A stretch of DNA of 64,000 nucleotides from Heliomarina baculiformis (GCF_019966545.1 NZ_JAIMIC010000007.1:62001-126000), one strand, 5' to 3'. Positions 33,052 through 45,873 are shown, numbered from the stretch's first letter. Notes: generated from the letters alone by a model not told the origin. Translations and numbers: made by a program.

Positions 33052-33122
33052 CCCTTCTTTGGGTCTAAAATATCCCGGGGGAGAGCGAAATCGCCAGATT
33101 TCGGTCGGGGGCAGAGCCCCCC
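33052..33122 (-). repeat. Dispersed intergenic repeat, family 1, copy F
   Basis: Reverse orientation: on the minus strand, GGGGGGCTCTGCCCCC, an inner CGAAATC/GATTTCG pair, CCCCCGGGATATTT and CCCAAAGAAGG. Confidence 0.88.
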
Positions 33123-33210
33123 GCCTCCCATCTGCGCGCGATACACGATAGATGACTCCAAATTCTTGCAGACATTCCGATGTAACTGTCGCGACGAATG
33201 CGACCTCTCC

Positions 33211-33249
33211 AAAAAGACAGGGCCCCGGTGCGGTCGCACCGGGGCCCTG
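33211..33249 (-). terminator. Rho-independent terminator of glnK-amt
   Basis: CAGGGCCCCGGTGCG paired with CGCACCGGGGCCCTG, with a short loop. On the minus strand it is followed by TCTTTTT. It lies about 20 bases past the amt stop. Confidence 0.9.
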
Positions 33250-33270
33250 CTTTCTCAAAAGCCGGAGGAG

Positions 33271-34599
33271 TTAGCCTTTGGAAAATTCAGGATAGGCTTC
33301 CATGCCGAGTTCCGCCATGTCGAGGCCGGTGATCTCGTCTTCTTCGGAAACCCGGATGCCCATGACAGCCTTGAGGATGAACCACACGATGAGCGAGACC
33401 ACGAAGGTGAACACACCGTAGGCGACGATACCGGTCAGCTGGGTGCCGAGGCTTGCCTCACCGTAGAAGATCACGGCGATGGTGCCCCAGATACCGGCGC
33501 AGAGGTGAACCGGGATTGCGCCGACAACGTCGTCGATCTTGAACTTGTCGAGCATCGGCACAGCGAAGACAACGATCACACCGCCGATAGCACCGATCCA
33601 CAGCGCGCCGAAGAGCGTGGGCGCCAGCGGTTCGGCAGTGATCGACACAAGACCGGCCAGCGCGCCGTTCAGCACCATGGTCAGGTCAGGCTTCTTGTAC
33701 ATGATCTGCGTTAGGATCAGCGCGGTCACGGCACCGGCTGCGGCAGCCATGTTGGTGTTCGCAAAGATACGCGACACGTCGGACACGTCACCGACCGTCC
33801 CCATTGCCAGCTGCGAACCGCCGTTGAAGCCGAACCAGCCGAGCCACAGGATGAACGTACCCAGCGTGGCGAGGGCAAGGTTCGAACCCGGCATCGGGAT
33901 CACTTTGCCATCGGCAGAGTACTTGCCGATACGCGGACCCAGAACGATGGCACCGGCAAGAGCGGCCCAGCCACCCACGGAGTGCACGATGGTCGAACCG
34001 GCGAAGTCGGAGAAGCCCATTTCGGACAGCCAGCCGCCGCCCCACTGCCAGGAACCCGAGATCGGATACATGACACCGGTCAGAAGCACGACGAAGACAA
34101 GGAAGGGCCACAGCTTGATCCGCTCGGCCAGCGCACCGGACACGATCGAGGCGGTCGCGGCAACAAAGACGAGCTGGAAGAAGAAGTCCGAACCGATCGA
34201 CGCATAGTCGAGCGCGGCGTCGGCTGCGGAAATGCCGACCGGGTCGAGAACGGTCTGGCTGAAGAACGGACCGACCCAGCCTGCCATGATCCAGCCATCG
34301 CCGGGGTACATCAGGTTGAAGCCGATGAGCCAGTACATGATCGCCGCGACCGAATAGAGCGCGATATTCTTGGTCATCTGCATCGCAACGTTCTTGGAGC
34401 GCACAAGCCCGCCTTCGAGCATGGCAAAACCGGCTGCCATGAAGAAAACGAGGAAGCCTGCCATCAAGAACAGGAGCGTGGTCATGATATAGGGGCCGAT
34501 TTCGTCAAAGCCGGGCGCGGCCTCGGTTTCTTGCGCCAGACCCAGTGTCGGCAGCCCGATAAGCGCCGCGGCCACAGGAATGAGTTTCAGATTTTTCAT
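33271..34599 (-). CDS. amt: Ammonium transporter Amt
   Basis: Inner-membrane ammonium channel, 442 residues, with a cleavable signal-type N-terminus (KNLKLIPVAAALIGLPTLGL) and eleven membrane helices. Family segments: FLVFFMAAGFAMLEGGLVRS, DFAGSTIVHSVGGWAALAGA with the first pore His, LGTFILWLGWFGFNGGSQLA, and GAIPVHLCAGIWGTIAV with the second pore His. It is co-transcribed with the upstream glnK, whose product plugs the channel when nitrogen is sufficient. The sigma-54-type promoter ahead of glnK suggests nitrogen-limitation control. Confidence 0.96.
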   Translation of the reverse strand: MKNLKLIPVAAALIGLPTLGLAQETEAAPGFDEIGPYIMTTLLFLMAGFLVFFMAAGFAMLEGGLVRSKNVAMQMTKNIALYSVAAIMYWLIGFNLMYPGDGWIMAGWVGPFFSQTVLDPVGISAADAALDYASIGSDFFFQLVFVAATASIVSGALAERIKLWPFLVFVVLLTGVMYPISGSWQWGGGWLSEMGFSDFAGSTIVHSVGGWAALAGAIVLGPRIGKYSADGKVIPMPGSNLALATLGTFILWLGWFGFNGGSQLAMGTVGDVSDVSRIFANTNMAAAAGAVTALILTQIMYKKPDLTMVLNGALAGLVSITAEPLAPTLFGALWIGAIGGVIVVFAVPMLDKFKIDDVVGAIPVHLCAGIWGTIAVIFYGEASLGTQLTGIVAYGVFTFVVSLIVWFILKAVMGIRVSEEDEITGLDMAELGMEAYPEFSKG

Positions 34600-34628
34600 T
34601 TCGGATAGTGTCCCTTGAATTGGCCGAT

Positions 34629-37451
<2,823 letters not shown>

Positions 37452-37458
37452 AACGAAA

Positions 37459-37483
37459 ACGGGCGGCCCAAGGGACCGCCCGT
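37459..37483 (-). terminator. Terminator of the mlaA-mlaC operon
   Basis: ACGGGCGG and CCGCCCGT with a 9-nt loop. The minus strand continues TTTTCGTTTC. It may also serve the convergent penicillin-binding protein gene, whose side has only a T/C-rich tail. Confidence 0.75.
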
Positions 37484-37511
37484 CTCTCTATCTAAGTGGC
37501 TTGTGGCCGGA

Positions 37512-38120
37512 TCACCCCATGGCCTTGAGATCGGCGATCAGCTGGTCGATGTTGCCCTTGCGGCGGTCCAGCATCGCGCCGATTTCGGTGCGTTCGGTCA
37601 GCAGCAGGTTCACACCTTCGATGAACATGTTGAAGAACTTGTCGCGGCCCGATTTATCCGAGACGAGGAAGGTCACGTCGAACGGTGACTGCCCCTGAAG
37701 ATCGGCCTGAGCGCGAATTTCATAACCGGCCTTGATCGGGCGCGCAGATTTCACGGTCACGGTGCCACCGACGAATTCCCGGAAACGGCGGCCGTACTTG
37801 TTGGCGATATAGACCTCGAACGCATCCGTGAAGGCGCGCATCTGGCCCGCACTTGCACTGCGGGCGTCGGCGCCCAGCGCATAGCGGGCCATGATTGCCG
37901 TGTCGGCATAGGTCGAAAAAATCTTTTCGAATTCCCGAATCTTCGACGCATCCGAGCCGCCACTGGCGATAACCCGGTTGATGTCGGCAACGACGCGATT
38001 AACGAGCTGACGCGCGCCAGCCTCGGTCAGGGCGAGAAGCTGGGAAGGAATAGCTGCGAGCGCGGCAAAGCTGCAAGCGGTGGCGAGGAAGCCGCGGCGT
38101 GAGAAAACGGTACTATTCAT
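37512..38120 (-). CDS. mlaC: MlaC/Ttg2D-like phospholipid-binding periplasmic protein
   Basis: Periplasmic carrier of phospholipids between the outer-membrane MlaA complex and the inner-membrane Mla transporter. 202 residues with a twin-Arg-like signal (STVFSRRGFLATACSFAALA). Family segments: RVVADINRVIASGGSDASKI, GADARSASAGQMRAFTDAFE, YIANKYGRRFREFVGGTVTV and VEGVNLLLTERTEIGAML-like FIEGVNLLLTERTEIG. The ATG at 38120 overlaps the last codons of mlaA and follows GAGGATC. MlaFEDB are not in the window. Confidence 0.9.
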   Translation of the reverse strand: MNSTVFSRRGFLATACSFAALAAIPSQLLALTEAGARQLVNRVVADINRVIASGGSDASKIREFEKIFSTYADTAIMARYALGADARSASAGQMRAFTDAFEVYIANKYGRRFREFVGGTVTVKSARPIKAGYEIRAQADLQGQSPFDVTFLVSDKSGRDKFFNMFIEGVNLLLTERTEIGAMLDRRKGNIDQLIADLKAMG

Positions 38121-38928
38121 AGGGATCCTCATAAGGGTCTGCGTACAATTCAGGCGCGGCACCGGGTACCGCATAGGGGTCGGTTCCTTCTGCATATGGG
38201 TCAGAATAGGTTTCACCGCCAGCCCCGGCCAGTTCGAATCGGCGATTCTGGAGATAGATAATACGTGATTGAGCGTAGCTGTCGGCGCTTTCGTAAAGAA
38301 TCGAATCAATGGTGTCAGAGTAGCGGCCACGGTTACCGAGCTGCTGGACGACCTTGGAAACCAGCGTCACGTTGGCCACGCGGTTGGACCGGGAATAGCC
38401 AATCGGGTTGGTAAAGAAATCGACAACGAGGCCAACCGCGTCACGCTGGTTCGACGGCCCGAAAGCGGGCAGTTCGACATAGGCGCCTTCGGGCGCGCCC
38501 CAGATGTGCAGGGTTTCGCCGAAATCGGTTTCATCCGCGGGAAGTCCGAATTCGGTTGCGGGGTCGGCGAGACCGGCAAAACCGATGGTTGAATTCAACA
38601 AGAAGCGGGCAAGCGCCGTCCCGGCACGTTTCGGGTTGCCCTGCAAAAGGCCATTAACCATGTTGCTAGGCTCGGAAGCGTTGTCGGCGAAATAGCTGAA
38701 GCTGTCCACGATCGGCGGAGGCACGATGGCGACATATCCCTTGGACGCCGGACGGAAAAAGGCCCGGTCCAACCCGAGGTTGAGCTGGTGAATGCTTCTA
38801 TTGGTCTTTTCATAGGGATCTACGACCTCACCGGAGGAACCGGAATTCTTCGGAACGGCACAGGCAGACACGAAGCTGACAAAAACAAGCAGAATAAGGA
38901 GGCGGGCAGCTTGAAACGGCGCGTTCAT
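38113..38928 (-). CDS. mlaA: MlaA (VacJ) outer-membrane phospholipid lipoprotein
   Basis: Lipoprotein that removes mislocalised phospholipids from the outer leaflet of the outer membrane. 271 residues. The lipobox is FVSACAV (Cys near 23). Family parts: DPYEKTNRSIHQLNLGLDRA, PPPIVDSFSYFADNASEPSN, ARFLLNSTIGFAGLADPATE, DFGETLHIWGAPEGAYVELP and YSDTIDSILYESADSYAQSR. The C-terminal tail is unusual: five DPY units (SDPYAEGTDPYAVPG...ADPYEDPYE), an acidic low-complexity extension. Its stop overlaps the mlaC start by 8 bases, so the two are coupled. Confidence 0.94.
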   Translation of the reverse strand: MNAPFQAARLLILLVFVSFVSACAVPKNSGSSGEVVDPYEKTNRSIHQLNLGLDRAFFRPASKGYVAIVPPPIVDSFSYFADNASEPSNMVNGLLQGNPKRAGTALARFLLNSTIGFAGLADPATEFGLPADETDFGETLHIWGAPEGAYVELPAFGPSNQRDAVGLVVDFFTNPIGYSRSNRVANVTLVSKVVQQLGNRGRYSDTIDSILYESADSYAQSRIIYLQNRRFELAGAGGETYSDPYAEGTDPYAVPGAAPELYADPYEDPYE

Positions 38929-39055
38929 TCGATCAGAAGTCCATCTATAAAGGCGAAGCGGTATTCATGCGACTATTTAGTATAATAAGGCGCAGTTCAC
39001 AGATCATCGGTGTTCACTTAAACAATATGTGGCCGAGAAGAAACAGGCTGTTCGC

Positions 39056-39079
39056 ATATTGGTGATGTAAGGCCAATAT
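39056..39079. promoter_or_regulatory. Inverted repeat ahead of the type I secretion genes
   Basis: ATATTGG and CCAATAT with a 10-base spacer, extended by GC/GC-type matches. It lies 50-75 bases ahead of the transporter start, a likely operator or promoter-linked site. Confidence 0.45.
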
Positions 39080-39131
39080 ACGCATAGCAATTGTCAATAA
39101 CCCCCAAACGGTGGGCAGGACGGAGCACCAA

Positions 39132-40856
39132 GTGAGACACAAATCAGGCCGCGAGGAACTACGCGAGGCGCGGCGACAAAGTCGTGGGCTATACTGGGCC
39201 GTCGGTCTTTTCAGCTTTTTTGCGAATATGCTGATGCTGACGGGGCCGCTCTACATGCTGCAGGTCTATGACCGCGTGCTTGGCAGCCGGTCCGAAGCGA
39301 CGCTGGTGGCGCTGTCGCTGCTGGTGGTCTTTCTTTATGGCGTGATGGGCATTCTCGATTATACGCGCGGCCGTATCATGGCACGCGTCGGCGCCCGATT
39401 TCAGGCCGCGCTGGACCAACGGGTCTTTGATGCGATGATCCGCAGATCCGCCGTCGCGCCCGATCCGGCGGCGCAGACCGGGTTGTCGGACCTTGAATCG
39501 ATTCAGCGCCTGATTTCCTCGCCAGTGCTCATGAGCCTTTTCGACCTGCCGTGGACGCCCGTGTTCCTTGCCGGAATCATGCTGTTCCACCCATGGCTGG
39601 GCTTCCTTGCCATGGGCGGCGGCGCGGTGCTGATCGGCATCACCCTGCTGAACCAGCTGTTTTCGCGCGGACCGATGATGCAGGCGAACCGCTCGTCCCA
39701 CCGGGCGGGCCTGCTGTCCGAGGAAATCCGCAACGAATCTGAGATGATCCAGAGCATGGGGATGCGCGGTGCCGCATTCCGGCGCTGGCGGGTGGCGCGC
39801 GATGCCTCGCTGAAGGAATCGATCTCGGCCAATGATGTTGGCGGTACCTTTACGACCATGACCAAGACTCTGCGGCTGTTCCTGCAATCCGCGATGCTGG
39901 GTCTGGGCGCCTATCTCGTGTTGCAGAACGAAATGACCGCCGGGGCGATGATCGCCGGGTCGATCCTGATGGGCCGTGCGCTGGCCCCGATCGAGATGAT
40001 CATCGGTCAGTGGAGTGCGGTGCAGCGGGCGCAGAAAGGCTGGAACAGCCTTGCGGAACTGCTCGACAAGGTGCCGCCGGAACATGAGCGCACCGCCCTG
40101 CCCAAGCCGCGCGCCAAGCTGGACGTGCAATCGCTGACGCTGGTTCCTCCGGGTGATTCCCGCGCTTCGCTGCGCACCATCAGCTTCAAGGTGGAACCGG
40201 GTCAGGCGATTGGCGTCATCGGACCCTCGGGCGCTGGTAAATCGACGCTGGCCCGGGCGCTCACCGGAGTCTGGAAACCGGCGGGCGGGACGATCCGGCT
40301 CGACGGGGCCGGGCTCGACCAGTACGACGCGGATGTGCTGGGCCTGCATATCGGGTACCTGCCGCAGCGCGTGCAGCTGTTCGACGGCACCATCGCCGAG
40401 AATATCGCCCGTCTGGGCACCGAACCCGACGCGGATAAAGTCGTTGCGGCGGCCAAGAAGGCCGATGCGCATGACATGATCGTCCACCTGCCTGATGGCT
40501 ACGATACGCGGGTTGCGGCCGGGGGCGGACGTCTGTCCGGCGGGCAGATGCAGCGTATCGCGCTGGCGCGTGCGCTTTACGATGATCCGGTCATCGTTAT
40601 TCTGGACGAGCCGAACTCGAACCTCGACAACGAAGGCTCGATGGCGCTGAACCAGGCGATCCGGTCGCTCAAGGCCGAGGGCCGGTCCTGCCTGATCATG
40701 GCGCACCGCCCCGCGGCGATCCAGGAATGCGATATGCTGCTGGTGCTGGATCAGGGCACACGCGCGGCATTCGGTCCCAAGGCGCAGGTGCTCAAGGAAA
40801 TGGTATCCAACCATGAAGAACTGACCAAGACCGCCGCTATGGGAGGTGTCCGATGA
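39132..40856 (+). CDS. Type I secretion ABC transporter (PrtD/LapB-type permease/ATPase)
   Basis: Exports unfolded proteins across both membranes together with an adaptor and TolC. 574 residues. The membrane domain is about residues 15-320 ([40 protein letters not shown]). The ATPase domain has [14 protein letters not shown] (Walker A near 367), [19 protein letters not shown] (signature near 468) and [13 protein letters not shown] (Walker B near 485). I prefer the GTG at 39132, preceded by GGACGGAG; a GTG at 39111 is also in frame. Coupled to the adaptor gene downstream (ATGA). No RTX substrate or TolC is adjacent. Confidence 0.93.
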   Translation: MRHKSGREELREARRQSRGLYWAVGLFSFFANMLMLTGPLYMLQVYDRVLGSRSEATLVALSLLVVFLYGVMGILDYTRGRIMARVGARFQAALDQRVFDAMIRRSAVAPDPAAQTGLSDLESIQRLISSPVLMSLFDLPWTPVFLAGIMLFHPWLGFLAMGGGAVLIGITLLNQLFSRGPMMQANRSSHRAGLLSEEIRNESEMIQSMGMRGAAFRRWRVARDASLKESISANDVGGTFTTMTKTLRLFLQSAMLGLGAYLVLQNEMTAGAMIAGSILMGRALAPIEMIIGQWSAVQRAQKGWNSLAELLDKVPPEHERTALPKPRAKLDVQSLTLVPPGDSRASLRTISFKVEPGQAIGVIGPSGAGKSTLARALTGVWKPAGGTIRLDGAGLDQYDADVLGLHIGYLPQRVQLFDGTIAENIARLGTEPDADKVVAAAKKADAHDMIVHLPDGYDTRVAAGGGRLSGGQMQRIALARALYDDPVIVILDEPNSNLDNEGSMALNQAIRSLKAEGRSCLIMAHRPAAIQECDMLLVLDQGTRAAFGPKAQVLKEMVSNHEELTKTAAMGGVR

Positions 40857-42151
40857 GCGATAATTCATGGTCTGCCCGTACGCCGCTGATCATCGGTTTC
40901 ATCGGCCTGCTGACTCTGGTCGGCGGGTTCGGCACATGGGCGGTGGTCAGCAATATCGCTGGCGCCGTAATCGCGCCGGGCCGGATCGAAGTCGACCGTA
41001 ACCGGCAGGTGGTACAGCACCCTGACGGCGGGGTGGTGACCGAAATCCTTGTCGAAGAGGGCGATACCGTCGAAATGGGCGAGACGTTGATCCGTCTCGA
41101 TGCCGAATTCCTTGCCTCTGAACTTTTGATCACCGAGGGCCAGCTGTTCGAGCTGATGGCTCGCCGGGGTCGGCTTGAAGCCGAGCGGGACGATGCCACC
41201 GAGATTGATTTTGACGAAGAATTGCTTGAGATGGCGAAACACCGTCCGACGGTTGCCGAACTGATCGACGGCCAGCAGCGCCTGTTTCAGGCACGGCGCG
41301 AATCCGTCGCAAACGAGACCGACCAGCTTGAAAAGCGCCGGGGCCAGATCCAGAACCAGATCGAGGGGATCGACGCGCAGCAGGTTTCGCTTGGTCGCCA
41401 GCTAGAGCTGATCGATACCGAGCTGACCAACCAGCAATCGCTGCTGGATCGCGGGTTGGCGCAGGCAGGCACAGTGCTGAATCTGCAGCGGACTGCCGCG
41501 AACCTCGACGGGACGCTGGGTGAGCTGAAAGCCTCCGAAGCACAGGCTGAGGGCCGGATCACCGAAATCGACATCGAGGTGCTCAAACTGGGCACCCAGC
41601 AGCGCGAAGAGGCGATCACCCGTTTGCGCGACCTGCAATATCAGGAGCTGGAACTGGCCGAAAAACGGCGCTCGCTCAAGGAACGGCTGGCACGGCTGGA
41701 TATCACCGCACCGGTTTCGGGCATCGTCTACGGCATGCAGGTGCATACGCCACGTTCAGTGATCCGGCCTGCCGATCCGGTGCTCTATCTCGTGCCACAG
41801 GACCGGCCTCTTGTCATCGCAACCCGGGTCGAGCCAATCCATATCGACAAGATCTCGGTCGGGCAGGAAGTGGCACTGCGTTTCTCGGCGCTGGACCAGC
41901 GCGAAACCCCCGAGGTTTTCGGAACGGTCACCAAGATTTCCGCCGACGCCTTTGAAGATCAGAACGGCCAGTTTTCATTCTACCGGACCGAGATCGCGCT
42001 GAACGAGGGCGAGCAGGAACGGCTGCCGGTCGGGACGGTCCTTTTGCCGGGCATGCCGGTCGAGGCCTTTATCCGTACCGAGGAACGCTCACCCATGTGG
42101 TATTTCATCAAACCGCTGGCGGATTATTTCATCAAGGCGTTCCGAGAATAG
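40853..42151 (+). CDS. HlyD/PrtE family type I secretion adaptor
   Basis: Periplasmic membrane-fusion protein linking the ABC transporter to TolC. 432 residues. An N-terminal membrane helix ([20 protein letters not shown]) is followed by a lipoyl half ([40 protein letters not shown]), a long coiled-coil hairpin (about 120-280), the second lipoyl half ([20 protein letters not shown]) and a C-terminal beta domain ending [20 protein letters not shown]. The start overlaps the transporter stop. Likely exports a calcium-binding repeat protein encoded elsewhere. Confidence 0.94.
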   Translation: MSDNSWSARTPLIIGFIGLLTLVGGFGTWAVVSNIAGAVIAPGRIEVDRNRQVVQHPDGGVVTEILVEEGDTVEMGETLIRLDAEFLASELLITEGQLFELMARRGRLEAERDDATEIDFDEELLEMAKHRPTVAELIDGQQRLFQARRESVANETDQLEKRRGQIQNQIEGIDAQQVSLGRQLELIDTELTNQQSLLDRGLAQAGTVLNLQRTAANLDGTLGELKASEAQAEGRITEIDIEVLKLGTQQREEAITRLRDLQYQELELAEKRRSLKERLARLDITAPVSGIVYGMQVHTPRSVIRPADPVLYLVPQDRPLVIATRVEPIHIDKISVGQEVALRFSALDQRETPEVFGTVTKISADAFEDQNGQFSFYRTEIALNEGEQERLPVGTVLLPGMPVEAFIRTEERSPMWYFIKPLADYFIKAFRE

Positions 42152-42214
42152 GCTTTTCGTCGCGCAGGGCTGCGGTTAGCGTGCGCGACGAATACCGCCT
42201 GAAAGGAACCCGAG

Positions 42215-42673
42215 ATGAGCATTGAAAGCAGACTTGCAGAACTGGGCGTGACCCTGCCCGACGCCCCTGCCCCGGCAGCGAATTACGTGCCCTACGTTCA
42301 GACCGGTGACATCGTCTATGTCTCGGGACAGATCTCTCAGGATGCAAACGGGCCGGTGAAGGGCAAGCTGGGCGCGGATCTTGGTGCCGAAGAAGGGGCC
42401 GCGGCGGCAAAACTCTGCGCGATCAGTCTTTTGGCGCAGGTTCGGGCGGCCTGTGGCGGCGATCTGGACCGGCTGGTACGGGTGGTGAAACTGACTGGTT
42501 TCGTCAATTCGACCGCAGATTTCACCGATCAGCCCAAGGTGATCAACGGCTGTTCCGATTTCATGGTCGAAGCGCTGGGCGATGCCGGGCGACATGCCCG
42601 TTCCGCCGTATCCGCCGCTTCCCTGCCGCTGGGCGTGGCTGTTGAAATCGAAGGCATCTTTCAGATCAAATGA
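42215..42673 (+). CDS. RidA family protein (YjgF/YER057c/UK114, YjgH-like)
   Basis: 152 residues of the RidA superfamily, whose archetype hydrolyses reactive enamine/imine intermediates from PLP enzymes. It starts MSIESRLAELGVTLPDAPAP, with VYVSGQISQD, AAAKLCAISLLAQVRAA, VVKLTGFVNSTADFTDQPKV and a C-terminal ARSAVSAASLPLGVAVEIEG. The archetype's catalytic Arg in the GxARxxV segment appears as ARSAV. The stop overlaps the start of the phosphodiesterase gene (ATGA). Confidence 0.92.
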   Translation: MSIESRLAELGVTLPDAPAPAANYVPYVQTGDIVYVSGQISQDANGPVKGKLGADLGAEEGAAAAKLCAISLLAQVRAACGGDLDRLVRVVKLTGFVNSTADFTDQPKVINGCSDFMVEALGDAGRHARSAVSAASLPLGVAVEIEGIFQIK

Positions 42674-43437
42674 CAACCTTGCCAGAGGCGTTCCTGCGCC
42701 TGCCCATCGCCCACCGCGCCTATCATGACAAGACGCAAGGGCGGCCCGAAAACAGCCGTGCGGCCATTCGCGCCGCAATCGACGCAGGTTATGGGATCGA
42801 GATCGACCTGCAACTGACCGCCGACGGGCAGGCTGTTGTCTTTCACGACTACGAGCTGAAGCGCCTGACCTGTGCGACCGGCACCGTGCGCCAGCACTCT
42901 GCCCAGGAAATGGCGCAGATTGCGCTTAGCAATGGCGACGGTGAGACGGTTCCCGGGTTTGCCGAGGTGCTTGAGATCGTCGCAGGTCAGGTGCCGCTTC
43001 TGGTCGAGCTGAAGGATCAGGATGGGGCGATGGGACCCAACACCGGCGCCCTTGAAGCGGCAGCCGCAAAGGCATTGCAGGGCTATGAAGGTCCGCTGGC
43101 AGTGATGTCGTTCAACCCGCACAGCATGGCCGAAATGGCGCGGCTCGCGCCGGATGTGCCGCGCGGGCTGACGACCTCGGGCTATGATCCGCAGGACTGG
43201 CCGCTGACGGCGGAAACCTGCGCGCATTTGCGCGAGATCCCGGATTTTGATCGGGTCGGGGCTTGTTTCATCAGCCACGAGGCCAAGGATCTGTCCCGTC
43301 CGCGTGTCGGGGCGCTGCACGACTCCGGGGTGCCGGTGCTGTGCTGGACCATCAGATCGCCCGAAGCGGAGGCAGAAGCGCGCAAGCGTGCCGATAACAT
43401 CACTTTTGAAACCTACGCGGCCCGGATGCCGTCTTGA
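42670..43437 (+). CDS. Glycerophosphodiester phosphodiesterase
   Basis: 255 residues of the GDPD TIM-barrel family, releasing glycerol 3-phosphate from deacylated phospholipids. Catalytic segments: IAHRAYHDKTQGRPENSRAA (family motif HRG...PENT, here HRAYHDK with PENS), GYGIEIDLQLTADGQAVVFH with metal-binding Glu and Asp, VPLLVELKDQ, and VLCWTIRSPEAE near the end. No signal peptide, so it is probably cytoplasmic. Coupled to the RidA gene. Confidence 0.92.
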   Translation: MTTLPEAFLRLPIAHRAYHDKTQGRPENSRAAIRAAIDAGYGIEIDLQLTADGQAVVFHDYELKRLTCATGTVRQHSAQEMAQIALSNGDGETVPGFAEVLEIVAGQVPLLVELKDQDGAMGPNTGALEAAAAKALQGYEGPLAVMSFNPHSMAEMARLAPDVPRGLTTSGYDPQDWPLTAETCAHLREIPDFDRVGACFISHEAKDLSRPRVGALHDSGVPVLCWTIRSPEAEAEARKRADNITFETYAARMPS

Positions 43438-43487
43438 TCCCCCGCGCCGCTGCTACACATTAGGAGCTGGGGAACGACGGAAAGACC

Positions 43488-44675
43488 ATGGACCAGGCGC
43501 AAATCGAAATTCATGTCCTGAACTCCCTTGCGCAGATCGCGCCGGAGGACTGGGATGCCTGTGCCTGCCCCGAGGCGGCGGATGGCGGCGCGCCGGACGA
43601 TCCGTTCACGACTTATCGATTTCTGAAGGCGCTGGAAGATAGCGGCTCGGTCGGGACCGGAACGGGGTGGCAGCCGCATTACCTTGCCGCACATCTGGAT
43701 GGCGAGCTGATTGCGGTCGCGCCGATGTACCTGAAGTCACACAGCCAGGGCGAATATATCTTCGATCACAATTGGGCGCATGCATATGAGCGCGCCGGCG
43801 GGCGGTATTACCCCAAGCTGCAGATCGCGGTGCCCTTTACCCCCGCGACCGGGCGACGGTTTTTGGTGCGTCCCGAATACCGCGAGGTCGGCATGTCCGC
43901 CCTTGTGCAGGGCGCGGTGCAGCTTGCCGACAATAACGAGGTATCGTCGCTGCACGTCACCTTTTGTACCGCAGACGAGGCCGACGCCGGTGAGCAGATG
44001 GGGCTGATGCCTCGGAGCACCCAGCAGTTCCACTGGCTGGATCAGGGATTTGGTGATTTCGACGGTTTTCTTGCAAGTTTGTCGTCGCGCAAGCGCAAGA
44101 ACATCCGCAAGGAACGCGCGCAGGCCAATGCCTTTGGCGGGACGATCCGAACCTATACCGGCGACGAGATCCAACCCGAGCACTGGGACGCGTTCTGGAA
44201 GTTCTATCAGGACACCGGCGCCCGAAAATGGGGCTCTCCTTACCTCACGCGGCGCTTTTTCACCCTCGCGCAGGAGAGCCTGCGCGATGACATCGCCCTT
44301 GTGCTGGCCGAGCGTGACGGAAGTTACGTCGCGGGAGCGCTGAACTTTATCGGGCGCAAGACGTTGTTTGGCCGCTACTGGGGCTGCGTCGAGCATCACC
44401 CCTGCCTGCATTTCGAACTGTGCTATTATCGCGCCATCGACTTTGCCCTTGAGAACGGGCTGCCACGGGTCGAGGCGGGCGCGCAGGGCGAGCATAAACT
44501 GGCGCGCGGGTATCTGCCCTGCGAGACCCATTCGCTGCACTGGGTCGGCAATCCGGGCTTTGCCCGCGCCATCAAGGACTATCTCGATGCCGAGCGTGAA
44601 GCGGTGGCCGAAGAGATCGAAATTCTGACGGATTACGGACCGTTCAGGAAGATAGAAGTGGAAGAACAGGAATGA
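43488..44675 (+). CDS. GNAT/FemAB-like acyltransferase (COG3146 type)
   Basis: 395 residues of the family loosely called peptidogalycan biosynthesis/recognition, with a FemAB-like double GNAT fold. Marks: [99 protein letters not shown], and [20 protein letters not shown]. It likely transfers an amino acid or acyl group, but the substrate is not known for this group. The stop overlaps the pterin dehydratase start (ATGA). Confidence 0.88.
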   Translation: MDQAQIEIHVLNSLAQIAPEDWDACACPEAADGGAPDDPFTTYRFLKALEDSGSVGTGTGWQPHYLAAHLDGELIAVAPMYLKSHSQGEYIFDHNWAHAYERAGGRYYPKLQIAVPFTPATGRRFLVRPEYREVGMSALVQGAVQLADNNEVSSLHVTFCTADEADAGEQMGLMPRSTQQFHWLDQGFGDFDGFLASLSSRKRKNIRKERAQANAFGGTIRTYTGDEIQPEHWDAFWKFYQDTGARKWGSPYLTRRFFTLAQESLRDDIALVLAERDGSYVAGALNFIGRKTLFGRYWGCVEHHPCLHFELCYYRAIDFALENGLPRVEAGAQGEHKLARGYLPCETHSLHWVGNPGFARAIKDYLDAEREAVAEEIEILTDYGPFRKIEVEEQE

Positions 44676-44971
44676 CCGAAAAGCTTTCGGAAGAAACCCG
44701 CAAAACCTTGCTGACCCCCTTGTTCGAAACGGGCTGGGCCATGTGCGAAGACCGGGACGCCATCGAGAAAACCTTCACTTTCGATGACTTTGTCGGGGCT
44801 TTTGGCTGGATGACCCAGGCCGCCTTCTGGGCGGAAAAGTGGAACCACCACCCGGAATGGCGCAATGTTTACAAGACCGTGGAAGTTGTACTAACCACGC
44901 ATGATGTCGAGGGACTAAGCTCGCTCGACGTGAAATTAGCGCGGAAAATGGACAGCTTGGCAGAGGTTTAA
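44672..44971 (+). CDS. phhB: 4a-hydroxytetrahydrobiopterin dehydratase (PCD/DCoH)
   Basis: 99 residues. Dehydrates 4a-hydroxytetrahydropterin formed by aromatic amino acid hydroxylases, recycling the cofactor. The family motif is complete: [20 protein letters not shown] with the paired His, then [11 protein letters not shown]. No phenylalanine hydroxylase is next to it. The stop overlaps the start of the MscS gene (TAATG), and the start overlaps the acyltransferase stop. Confidence 0.95.
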   Translation: MTEKLSEETRKTLLTPLFETGWAMCEDRDAIEKTFTFDDFVGAFGWMTQAAFWAEKWNHHPEWRNVYKTVEVVLTTHDVEGLSSLDVKLARKMDSLAEV

Positions 44972-45813
44972 TGGAAGAAATACTTGGGACTGAAATCTGG
45001 AACGGCACCACCGTGGGTGACGTTCTGACACTTAATTTTCTGGCGTCAATTGCGGGATCGGTGCTGTCTGCCGTCGTGATCCTGATCATTGGCTGGTTCA
45101 TTGCATCGTGGGCGCATACCCGCATCCGCAAGATCGGCGAGCGCTATGCGCATCTTGATGTAACCCTGTTCGATTTCTTCGGGTCGATCCTGCGTTACAC
45201 GATCCTCGCCTTTACGTTCATTTTCGTGCTGAACACATTCGGCGTGCAGACCACCTCTATCGTGGCCGCAGTCGGTGCTGCCGGTCTTGCCATCGGTCTG
45301 GCCTTGCAGGGCACGCTGTCGAACGTGGCGGCGGGTGTGATGCTGATCTTTTTCCGCCCGATCAAGACCGGCGATTTCGTCGAGATCAACGGCCAGATGG
45401 GGACGGTCAAGACGATCACCCTCAATTATACGGAACTGGCCAGCCTTGGAAACGTCCAGATCATCGTGCCGAACTCCGAGGTCTGGGGCAGCACCATCGT
45501 CAACTATTCGATCTACCCAACCCGAAGGGCCGAATGGACGTTCGGCGTTGGTTATGGCGCCGATCTGAAACAGGCTGAAGCCGTGATCCGCGAGACCATC
45601 ATGGGCGATGAACGCACCCATGATTCGCCCGAGATGTTCCTTCAAGTGAACAACCTTGGGGATTCCTCGGTCGATTTCCTGGCCCGGGCATGGTGCGACA
45701 GCGCGGTGTATTTCCAGTATCAGGCCGATATCAAACGCAAGGTCAAAGAGGCGCTGGATGCTGCCGGGGTCGATATTCCGTTCCCGACAAGAACGATCGT
45801 TCAGGAAAGCTGA
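44971..45813 (+). CDS. MscS-family small-conductance mechanosensitive channel
   Basis: 280 residues, about the size of E. coli MscS. Three membrane helices; the third forms the pore: VAAVGAAGLAIGLALQGTLS NVAAGVMLIFFRP (contiguous), then KTGDFVEINGQMGTVKTITL of the beta domain and a C-terminal alpha/beta domain ending GVDIPFPTRTIV. It is a second, shorter MscS homologue in this window, the last gene of a five-gene coupled run from 42215, and is followed by a terminator. Confidence 0.94.
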   Translation: MEEILGTEIWNGTTVGDVLTLNFLASIAGSVLSAVVILIIGWFIASWAHTRIRKIGERYAHLDVTLFDFFGSILRYTILAFTFIFVLNTFGVQTTSIVAAVGAAGLAIGLALQGTLSNVAAGVMLIFFRPIKTGDFVEINGQMGTVKTITLNYTELASLGNVQIIVPNSEVWGSTIVNYSIYPTRRAEWTFGVGYGADLKQAEAVIRETIMGDERTHDSPEMFLQVNNLGDSSVDFLARAWCDSAVYFQYQADIKRKVKEALDAAGVDIPFPTRTIVQES

Positions 45814-45835
45814 GAGTCCCTTTCCGAATAAAGAA

Positions 45836-45863
45836 AGGCGCGCCGTTAGGGACGCGCCTTTTT
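45836..45863. terminator. Terminator between converging MscS and peroxiredoxin genes
   Basis: AGGCGCG and CGCGCCT arms with a 10-nt loop, followed by TTTTTC on the plus strand and an A-run on the left for the minus strand. Confidence 0.85.
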
Positions 45864-45873
45864 CATTTGCTGC

